6,398 bases of DNA, taken from positions 1 to 6,398 of the forward strand of contig CAMVPV010000089.1 of the NCBI GenBank assembly GCA_947169455.1, read 5' to 3'. Shown here one piece after another: positions 1 through 5,457 of the stretch. Numbering within the stretch: the first letter of the stretch is position 1; each line of letters starts with the position of its first letter. Both the position numbers and the translations under genes were made by a program. Origin of the DNA: an uncultured Clostridia bacterium (GTDB taxonomy: Bacteria; Bacillota_A; Clostridia; Oscillospirales; Ruminococcaceae). Below the pieces are notes generated by a model that did not search any database, was not told the origin of the DNA, and saw only the letters and a program-made list of their open reading frames with translations.

Positions 1-973
1 TGCTCAGCTTTCCGACAAGGAAAAAGCCCTCTATGACAATATATTGTGGGCTGCCTGCCGGCTGATGCCCGACGTAAAGACGGACAGCAGCATCTCCGAT
101 GATGAATGGATAAAGGTCTTCGGATGTGTGTATAATCAGGAAACGCAGCTTTTCTGGCTCTCTCCGGAAGCGATAAAGGGACATATCTACTACACCGAGA
201 CCGATGAGGAGATACTCCGCAAAATGTTCGCTGAGGAGGAAGAACGTACATCCAGCATACTCGCAGCCGCCGCGGGAATGTCCGACGGCGAAAAGCTGAA
301 ATATTTCCACGACCGCATCATCACAATGAACAGCTTCGCACAGGACGGGAAGTATTCCCGCACCATATACGGCGGGCTGGTCGCGGGCCGCGTACAGTGC
401 GAGGGCTATGCCAAGACCATGCATCATCTCTGCCGTGCGGCGGGGATACCATCTATGGTCGTTACCGGCACCAATTCCTCCGGCGAACCGCACGCATGGA
501 ACATAGTCATGTGCGGCGGAAAATGGTACAATATCGACTGCACCTGGGACGACCCCGTGCTGTCGGATAATATCCCCGAAAATATCCGCTATAATTATTT
601 CCTCGTTCCCGGAAAATGGATATACGAGAGGTCACATTTCAATATCAACCGCAAGACAGCAGGCAGGAAAACGGTATATTTCCCGCTGCCCGAATGTACC
701 TCGCATGAGGAAAACTATTTCTACAGGAACGGACTGGTCTTTTCCGATGCCGATTCCGCCGCATCTGCGCTGCGGAGCGCAATGTCCGATACGGCGGCTG
801 CCGGAAAGCGGTCAGTGCAGATAATGGTCACATCGCGCAGCATCTACGATCAGCTGAGGGACAGGGCACCGCAGTACGCCGCGTGGATAAAGGAGCGGTT
901 CCCGTCAGTTTCGGGGCTATCCGACAACTGCGACAGTGAACTGCTTATAATAGAATTTGACCTGAACTATTAG
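1..973 (+). CDS. Exported transglutaminase-like protein, copy 1 (5' partial)
   Basis: The reading frame is open from the first complete codon at base 2 to TAG at 971-973, giving 323 visible residues. The TTG at 44 is not a credible start: the upstream codons encode a segment (AQLSDKEKALYD) that aligns with YQLTDSQKEVYN of the fourth copy at its residues 78-89. By that alignment roughly 75-80 residues, probably signal peptide and linker, lie outside the window. The transglutaminase-like core (PF01841 type, COG5279-like) has catalytic Cys133 in VQCEGYA (codon 398-400), His164 in PHAWN (491-493) and Asp179 in NIDCTWDDP (536-538). A C-terminal domain starts near Tyr239 (YFYRNG) and ends in the hydrophobic strand ELLIIEFDLNY. 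The family includes thiol peptidases, amidases and cross-linking enzymes, so the reaction and substrate are unknown. It is closest to the next gene: 42 of 66 core residues match by hand count. Export is inferred from the paralogs. Confidence 0.9.
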   Translation, partial: AQLSDKEKALYDNILWAACRLMPDVKTDSSISDDEWIKVFGCVYNQETQLFWLSPEAIKGHIYYTETDEEILRKMFAEEEERTSSILAAAAGMSDGEKLKYFHDRIITMNSFAQDGKYSRTIYGGLVAGRVQCEGYAKTMHHLCRAAGIPSMVVTGTNSSGEPHAWNIVMCGGKWYNIDCTWDDPVLSDNIPENIRYNYFLVPGKWIYERSHFNINRKTAGRKTVYFPLPECTSHEENYFYRNGLVFSDADSAASALRSAMSDTAAAGKRSVQIMVTSRSIYDQLRDRAPQYAAWIKERFPSVSGLSDNCDSELLIIEFDLNY

Positions 974-984
974 AAATCAGATGT

Positions 985-1017
985 AGGAGGCAGGAGGTTT
1001 TCCGATATCCTGCCCCT
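985..1017 (+). other. Intergenic stem-loop containing two AGGAGG motifs
   Basis: Between genes 1 and 2, GGCAGGA (989-995) is an exact inverted match to TCCTGCC (1008-1014), with a 12-base loop. Allowing A988 to bulge, AGG (985-987) also pairs with CCT (1015-1017), for 10 pairs in all. Both AGGAGG motifs (985-990 and 992-997) lie mostly in the left arm. No T-run follows, so it is not a classic intrinsic terminator. It could stabilise or process the mRNA, or affect reinitiation at gene 2. It could also be chance. Confidence 0.4.
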
Positions 1018-1023
1018 GAAGGA
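1018..1023 (+). promoter_or_regulatory. Ribosome binding site of gene 2
   Basis: GAAGGA ends 5 bases before the ATG at 1029 and is the best placed Shine-Dalgarno sequence. The stronger AGGAGG motifs at 985-990 and 992-997 lie more than 30 bases from the ATG and within a potential stem, so they are unlikely to serve this start directly. Confidence 0.55.
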
Positions 1024-1028
1024 TATAT

Positions 1029-2255
1029 ATGAACATAAATATACGCAGCATAACTAAAACAGCCGCGGCAGTCATGTCTGCGGTGATGTTTCTGTGCGGC
1101 TGCACCGCGATCAGCAGCGGCACGGATGATGTTCCGCCCGCCGTAACGATAATAGCTCCCGAAACACAGATATCCGGCACAGATCCGGAGACTCCCGGCG
1201 TTCCGCATATCGATACGGACAGCAATTATATCTACTGGTCACTCACCGGGAGGGAAAGAAAATTCTACGACGAACTGAAAGCAGCCGCGGAAGCGTATCT
1301 CCCCGCCGTGACCTATTCATCGGATATTGACCCCGAAGAGGCACGGAAGATCTTCATTGCGATGTATAATCAGGAACCGCAGATATTCTGGCTGGACAGC
1401 ATATTCTATTCTCCGACGGGGAATGAACAGCCGCTCGCTTACCGCTTCACGAGGGAAGAGGCACAGGAGATGCAGAAGGATATCGACAAAGCTGCCTCGC
1501 TGATACTCGCACAGTCCGAGGGAATGAGCGATTACGAAAGGGTGATATCCTTCCACGATTACCTTGTGCTGCACTGCGATTTCTCCGAGAATGACACCTG
1601 TTCCAGCACGATCTACGGCTGTCTCTGCGTCGGCTGTGCACAGTGCGAGGGCTATGCCTTCACGTTCAGATATCTCTGCTCACTTGCGGGGATAAACTGC
1701 ATGACCGTCACCGGCAGCGATGTGAACGGCAATACCCACGCATGGAACATCGTGATGCTCGACGGGATATGGTACAATATCGACTGCACATGGGATGACC
1801 CTATCATCGACCCGCCCGACGATACATACATAAGAAGATATTACGTGCTCGTCTCGGACAGTGAGATACTGGATATCTCCCATTTCAGGAATGACGAATA
1901 CTTCACATACCCCAGCTGCTACGACAGCAGCAGGAATTATTACAGCCGCGAGGGATATCTCGCTTCTTCCGCACAGGAAGGGCTCGACCTGCTTAGACGT
2001 TCGGCGTATGAAGCGCTTTCGGCGGGTCTGCGCGATGCGGAGGTGCGCTTCGACAATCCCTCGTCCTACCGCTCTGCCTGCACACTTATACGCAGCGTCA
2101 ACGGCATCGCCGGAACAGTTTCCCCCGCGATCTCCGAAAGCGGCATGACAGGCATTATAAGCACGAGCAAATTTTACAAGTATCTCAACGACGATCTTTA
2201 TATCATACATATAAAGATGATCCCGGTAAAGTCAGAAGGTGAACTCTATGAATAA
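1029..2255 (+). CDS. Transglutaminase-like lipoprotein, copy 2
   Basis: This 408-residue protein begins with a lipoprotein signal: basic residues at Arg6 and Lys10, a hydrophobic stretch, then lipobox L22-C-G-C25, so it should be lipid-anchored on the outer face of the membrane. A short linker (about 26-65) leads into a helical segment (YWSLTGRERKFYDEL, about 69-83). The core has catalytic Cys206 in AQCEGYA, His237 in THAWN and Asp252 in NIDCTWDDP. The C-terminal domain runs from about Tyr304 to 398. Unusually, Cys183, 191, 198, 200, 203 and 206 crowd the active-site approach, with CxCxxCxxC ending in the catalytic Cys; the other copies lack most of these. A tail of roughly ten residues after the final hydrophobic strand has no counterpart in the paralogs, and the gene 3 ribosome site and start lie in that tail. 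The fold and anchoring are well supported. The substrate is unknown. Confidence 0.93.
   Translation: MNINIRSITKTAAAVMSAVMFLCGCTAISSGTDDVPPAVTIIAPETQISGTDPETPGVPHIDTDSNYIYWSLTGRERKFYDELKAAAEAYLPAVTYSSDIDPEEARKIFIAMYNQEPQIFWLDSIFYSPTGNEQPLAYRFTREEAQEMQKDIDKAASLILAQSEGMSDYERVISFHDYLVLHCDFSENDTCSSTIYGCLCVGCAQCEGYAFTFRYLCSLAGINCMTVTGSDVNGNTHAWNIVMLDGIWYNIDCTWDDPIIDPPDDTYIRRYYVLVSDSEILDISHFRNDEYFTYPSCYDSSRNYYSREGYLASSAQEGLDLLRRSAYEALSAGLRDAEVRFDNPSSYRSACTLIRSVNGIAGTVSPAISESGMTGIISTSKFYKYLNDDLYIIHIKMIPVKSEGELYE
2234..2241 (+). promoter_or_regulatory. Ribosome binding site of gene 3, inside the end of gene 2
   Basis: AGAAGGTG precedes the ATG at 2248, with about 8 bases between AAGG and the start codon. 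An in-frame GTG at 2239 overlaps this motif and would have no ribosome site of its own, so ATG 2248 is the better start. The site lies in the last codons of gene 2, which suggests translational coupling. Confidence 0.7.
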
Positions 2256-3933
2256 AAAAGCGGTGCAGATATTATCGGCGATGCTGATACTGCTCACGGC
2301 GTGCGGCGAGCCCGACCCCGAGATACCCGATTCTCCCATGCCCACGATGACCAGCACTCAGAGGGTCGAATATATTCAGATAGAGCCCTTCTCCGATACG
2401 GGATATGTCACCACCACAGCTCCGCACAGCACCGTCCGCGATATGACAGGAACAGAGCTCGCCACCACCTTCACCGATGAATTCGGGAATATTTACGGCT
2501 TTACCTCGGGCGATGCAGATACCTTCATAACAGGCACCTCTGCTGCTGATACCTCGATAAATATATCGGATATCCCCGATGTGCCCGCTTCCGATGTATA
2601 TGGCGTGACGACATCCTCGCAGACGACCTGGTCAGCACCGGAATCCTCCGCATCACAGACAGCTGCACAGACTACTCCGGGCACGGTTCCCTCCTACGAT
2701 GTTACCACGGCGGTCTCGCTCTACGATATCCCCATTCCCGGCAGTACATCACAGTCATACAATATCATAACAAGCAGCGACACTATATCAGATACCGATA
2801 TGAATATGTCGCTCTCCGAAAAGCAGATATCCGATATCGACCAGAGGCGCATCAGCGAACAGAATGCCGTTGTCAGAAGCAGCTATACGAACAGGAATGT
2901 CATAATGCACCCGTACAGCTACTATTCGCTCTCCGAGCCGGAAAAGTATGCCTACGATGTGATCGTCAACGCGATGAATTCCTATGAGAGCGATGTTTCC
3001 TTCCCGCTTTCCGAGAAGATAACCTTCGATGACCTCTTCAATGCCTATCAGTGCGTCTATACCGATGAGGTCGGGCTTTTCTACATAGATACGCTGATGG
3101 AATACATCACCGACCAGAGCACAGGCTATGTAAAGAATATGCATCTCTGCTACATATACACGCAGAGCCAGGTCGAGCGCATGAAAAATGAGATAGATAC
3201 CGAGGCGGAAAAGATACTCTCGCAGGTAACGCCCGATATGTCCGATCATGATATCGTTCTGCTGATACACGACAGCATAATAAAGAACTGCACCTACAAT
3301 ACAACGGGAAACAACATCACCAATATATACGGCGCGCTGTGCGACAAAAGTGCCCAGTGCCAGGGATATACCCGCGCGTTCTCCTATCTGTGCGCAAAAT
3401 GCGGCATAGAAACGGATATCGTGCTCGGGATAGCTGCCGAAGATCATATGTGGAACATGGTAAAGCTTGACGGCGAATGGTACCATATCGACCTTACATG
3501 GGACGACCCCGACAAGAAACAGTACCCCGATTCGGTGAGGTATGATTACTTCTGCCTTTCCACAAAGCGCATTTCCGAGCTGAGGACTATCTCGGGGAAC
3601 AATCATGATATACCCGAGGCAAATTCCGAAAAGTACGAATACTATATCGAAAACGACCTTGTGGCTTACACTTACGACGACGCAAAGCGGATAATCGAGC
3701 GCGAAGCAAAGAAAGTCTCCGATTCAAAAGCATCTACGATACAGTTCCGCTGTGCGGACAGGGAGTCCTATAACGCCATTTCGGAACAGCTTTTCGGCAA
3801 TTCAAACGACAACGCACTTTCGATACTTATCGGCGTGAACGAGACTGCTCAGAATAAATTCTACACCGATTCGATATATCATAACAGCAACCGCAACACT
3901 TTCACGATAAGGCTTTTCCTTGATTATATCTGA
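2248..3933 (+). CDS. Transglutaminase-like lipoprotein with long Ser/Thr-rich spacer, copy 3
   Basis: From ATG 2248 this is 561 residues and overlaps gene 2 by 8 bases. The N-terminus is a lipoprotein signal (MNKK, hydrophobic stretch, lipobox L16-T-A-C19). Residues of about 30-185 are low-complexity, rich in Thr, Ser, Asp and Pro, resembling the flexible or glycosylated linkers of clostridial surface proteins. This spacer accounts for the extra 150 or so residues over copies 2 and 4. A helical segment begins at YYSLSEPEKYAYD (about 225-237). The core has Cys371 in AQCQGYT, His400 in DHMWN and Asp415 in YHIDLTWDDP. The C-terminal domain runs from about Tyr465 and ends TIRLFLDYI. The residue after the catalytic Cys is Gln, where the other copies have Glu. 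The core is closest to copy 4: 41 of 64 residues match by hand count. It is likely an extracellular membrane-tethered enzyme with a longer reach than its neighbours. Its substrate is unknown. Confidence 0.93.
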   Translation: MNKKAVQILSAMLILLTACGEPDPEIPDSPMPTMTSTQRVEYIQIEPFSDTGYVTTTAPHSTVRDMTGTELATTFTDEFGNIYGFTSGDADTFITGTSAADTSINISDIPDVPASDVYGVTTSSQTTWSAPESSASQTAAQTTPGTVPSYDVTTAVSLYDIPIPGSTSQSYNIITSSDTISDTDMNMSLSEKQISDIDQRRISEQNAVVRSSYTNRNVIMHPYSYYSLSEPEKYAYDVIVNAMNSYESDVSFPLSEKITFDDLFNAYQCVYTDEVGLFYIDTLMEYITDQSTGYVKNMHLCYIYTQSQVERMKNEIDTEAEKILSQVTPDMSDHDIVLLIHDSIIKNCTYNTTGNNITNIYGALCDKSAQCQGYTRAFSYLCAKCGIETDIVLGIAAEDHMWNMVKLDGEWYHIDLTWDDPDKKQYPDSVRYDYFCLSTKRISELRTISGNNHDIPEANSEKYEYYIENDLVAYTYDDAKRIIEREAKKVSDSKASTIQFRCADRESYNAISEQLFGNSNDNALSILIGVNETAQNKFYTDSIYHNSNRNTFTIRLFLDYI

Positions 3934-3954
3934 TCTCACACTGTAAGACTTCAA

Positions 3955-3960
3955 AAGGAG
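3955..3960 (+). promoter_or_regulatory. Strong ribosome binding site of the small gene
   Basis: AAGGAG sits 7 bases before the ATG at 3968. It is the best placed ribosome site in the window and the main evidence that the short frame downstream is translated. Confidence 0.75.
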
Positions 3961-3967
3961 TAAGAAT

Positions 3968-4135
3968 ATGTTAGTTGATATACCAGACGAATGGAGAAAA
4001 TATTTCACTTCTAAACCTCGTACATTCAAAAAAGACACTCCACCTGAGATAATAGAAAAAGCAAAGAAAGTGAATGAAAACACTATGTTTTGCGCAGGCA
4101 AGCCGTTTTACTTCTTTGAGGAAGATGAGGAGTGA
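3968..4135 (+). CDS. Small acidic-tailed protein of unknown function, 55 residues
   Basis: ATG 3968 to TGA 4133-4135 encodes 55 residues beginning MLVDIPDEWRKYF and ending GKPFYFFEEDEE. I do not recognise it. The middle is basic (KPRTFKK), followed by TPPEIIEKAKKVNEN, which looks like a short amphipathic helix, then an aromatic and acidic end. There is no signal peptide or membrane segment, so it should be cytoplasmic, unlike every neighbour. It has one Cys (42), eight Lys and no Gln. Composition is also different: 61 of 168 bases are G or C (36%), with TTA, AGA, ACT, CCA and CCT codons, whereas a sample line of gene 4 (4861-4920) is 58%. The strong ribosome site and the clean fit between genes 3 and 4 support a real gene. 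It may be a separate insertion into the array, or a small regulatory protein. No function can be assigned. Confidence 0.72.
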   Translation: MLVDIPDEWRKYFTSKPRTFKKDTPPEIIEKAKKVNENTMFCAGKPFYFFEEDEE

Positions 4136-4158
4136 ACCTGTTTCTTATCCGGTTCCTC
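4130..4158 (+). other. Weak stem-loop at the end of the small gene
   Basis: GAACC (4134-4138) pairs with GGTTC (4151-4155). With T4133 bulged, GAG (4130-4132) extends to CTC (4156-4158), giving 8 pairs around a 12-base loop. A T-rich stretch (TTTTGTTTTT, 4177-4186) follows only about 18 bases later, so this is a poor fit to an intrinsic terminator. It might reduce readthrough into gene 4. I see no good promoter in the 78-base gap. Confidence 0.25.
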
Positions 4159-4202
4159 TGTTCTCATCATGTTGGCTTTTGTTTTTCATAACCTCTGATT
4201 AA

Positions 4203-4207
4203 AGGAG
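4203..4207 (+). promoter_or_regulatory. Ribosome binding site deciding a TTG start for gene 4
   Basis: AGGAG (within AAAGGAGA) ends 6 bases before TTG 4214. The upstream frame holds a TGA at 4196-4198 with no ATG or GTG after it. The codons from TTG give a complete lipoprotein signal, so TTG is the start. Confidence 0.75.
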
Positions 4208-4213
4208 ATACAA

Positions 4214-5440
4214 TTGAAAAAATCTTATATTGCGGCGCTGATCTCGGCAGCTGTCCTGTGCGGATGCGCCGCCGTAGGCGATGACCCCGCCGTGACGACC
4301 GAGGTCAGCTACCATGTAATATATAACGAACAGGATGTAAACGACAGCGACAGTGCCTCCGTGACAGACAGCACTCCGCATGAACCGCCGATAGAATCGG
4401 GCTTCATCGACTATCCGCCCGAAATGCTCTCGATGTACGGATACTATCAGCTTACCGACAGCCAGAAGGAGGTATATAATACCATCGCCGCTGCCATGCG
4501 CACCTGCTCAAGCTCGGTCGAAGTGCCGAATATCGACGACAGCGGCGTTCTTTGCAGCCGCATACTCGAACTGATACGCACCGAAAATCTTGCATATTTC
4601 CACGTTGCCGACCGCAAGATCGGCGAGACAAGGCTTGGGAGCCAGAGCTTTACGATAGACTTTACATATAAATATGCACCGCTCGAAATAAACACCATGC
4701 TCCGCAGCACCGAAAAAGCCGCCGCCGAGATCATGAGCGGCATCACTCCCGATATGGACGATTACCATAAACTGAAATATTTTCACGATTACCTCGTGAT
4801 AAACTGCGAGAGCGATACCTCCGGCAGATACTCCGATACCGCATACGGCGCACTCGTCGATAAAAAGGCGCTCTGCGAAGGATACGCGAAGGCGTTCTCC
4901 TACCTGTGCAACCTCGCGGGCATCGAGAACATGATCGTCACCGGTAACACCAATACAGCGCATATGTGGAATATGGTCAAGCTGGACGGCAACTGGTACC
5001 ATGTCGATGTTACATGGGATCACCCCGACAAGATGCTGAGCGACAAATACCCCGGAATGGTGCTCTATCAGTATTTTCTCGTCAGTGATGCCGAGATACG
5101 CACGGGTCGCGTGATCAACAGTTCACTGTGTACCCCGCCGCGCGCTACAGGCAGCGTCATGAGTTATTTCTATCATGAGGGTATGTACTCGGACAGCTAC
5201 GAGGGCGCGCTGAATATAATCGAAAACGGCTGCCGCGCCGCTGCCGCGGATAATCTGCGCAGCTTTTCGATAAAGCTCGCATCGCCTGAGCTTTACAATG
5301 AAGTCGTGTCACGTCTCTCGAACGGAACGGATATATCCTCGGCTATGGAAAGTGCAGGCTTCAGCGGGCGGGTGAGCTTCACGAACCTCTATTCCGAGGA
5401 CAGAGTGCTTATTTTCCTGCTGGATTATTACGATCAGTGA
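4214..5440 (+). CDS. Transglutaminase-like lipoprotein, copy 4
   Basis: This 408-residue protein starts at TTG with MKKSYIAALIS and lipobox L15-C-G-C18, predicting a membrane-anchored exported protein. A linker rich in Asp, Ser and Thr (about 20-75) precedes the helical segment YQLTDSQKEVYN (78-89). The core has catalytic Cys221 in ALCEGYA, His250 in AHMWN and Asp265 in YHVDVTWDHP. Two positions beside these residues differ from the other copies: Leu220 replaces Gln just before the Cys, and His replaces the second Asp of TWDDP. The C-terminal domain runs from about Tyr318 (SYFYHEG) and ends VLIFLLDYYDQ. The copy-3 core is its closest relative in the window, although the small AT-rich gene separates them. 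It ends 17 bases before the preferred start of the next gene, so cotranscription is likely. It probably acts on a peptide or cell-surface substrate outside the membrane. The reaction is unknown. Confidence 0.93.
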   Translation: MKKSYIAALISAAVLCGCAAVGDDPAVTTEVSYHVIYNEQDVNDSDSASVTDSTPHEPPIESGFIDYPPEMLSMYGYYQLTDSQKEVYNTIAAAMRTCSSSVEVPNIDDSGVLCSRILELIRTENLAYFHVADRKIGETRLGSQSFTIDFTYKYAPLEINTMLRSTEKAAAEIMSGITPDMDDYHKLKYFHDYLVINCESDTSGRYSDTAYGALVDKKALCEGYAKAFSYLCNLAGIENMIVTGNTNTAHMWNMVKLDGNWYHVDVTWDHPDKMLSDKYPGMVLYQYFLVSDAEIRTGRVINSSLCTPPRATGSVMSYFYHEGMYSDSYEGALNIIENGCRAAAADNLRSFSIKLASPELYNEVVSRLSNGTDISSAMESAGFSGRVSFTNLYSEDRVLIFLLDYYDQ

Positions 5441-5445
5441 AAGGA
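5441..5445 (+). promoter_or_regulatory. Ribosome binding site of the last gene
   Basis: AAGGA follows the gene 4 stop directly. Two in-frame ATGs lie downstream: 5449, only 3 bases away, and 5458, 12 bases away. Neither spacing is ideal. I prefer 5458 because 5449 is very close and adds only MFI before a typical signal peptide start (MYAKK). Confidence 0.5.
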
Positions 5446-5457
5446 ACGATGTTCATT

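Noticed and set aside
44..46. TTG as the start of the first gene
   Set aside because: The frame is open to the window edge, and the upstream residues align with copy 4, so the true start is outside the window.
981..986. ATGTAG start-stop minimal frame in the gap before gene 2
   Set aside because: It has no ribosome site upstream and is short enough to occur by chance.
1680..3606. Long minus-strand open frames opposite copies 2 and 3 (1680-2210 and 2788-3606), and a similar one opposite copy 4 (4508-5023)
   Set aside because: They lie opposite the conserved cores, in equivalent antisense frames, and resemble each other only because the sense strand is conserved (for example the reverse of the WY-x-[IV]D stretch). 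They have no convincing ribosome sites, and the sense genes explain the region fully.
3920..3947. Possible promoter before the small gene (TTGATT, 16 bases, TGTAAG)
   Set aside because: Each box matches only about 4 of 6 positions, and a transcript starting there would begin at the ribosome site itself.
3968..4135. Small gene as toxin, antitoxin or secreted transglutaminase substrate
   Set aside because: It lacks a partner gene, a signal peptide and any Gln, and I recognise no family motif, so function is left open.
4172..4200. Possible promoter (TTGGCT) or terminator T-run before gene 4
   Set aside because: No acceptable -10 box occurs at the right distance, and the T-rich stretch is not directly preceded by a stable stem.
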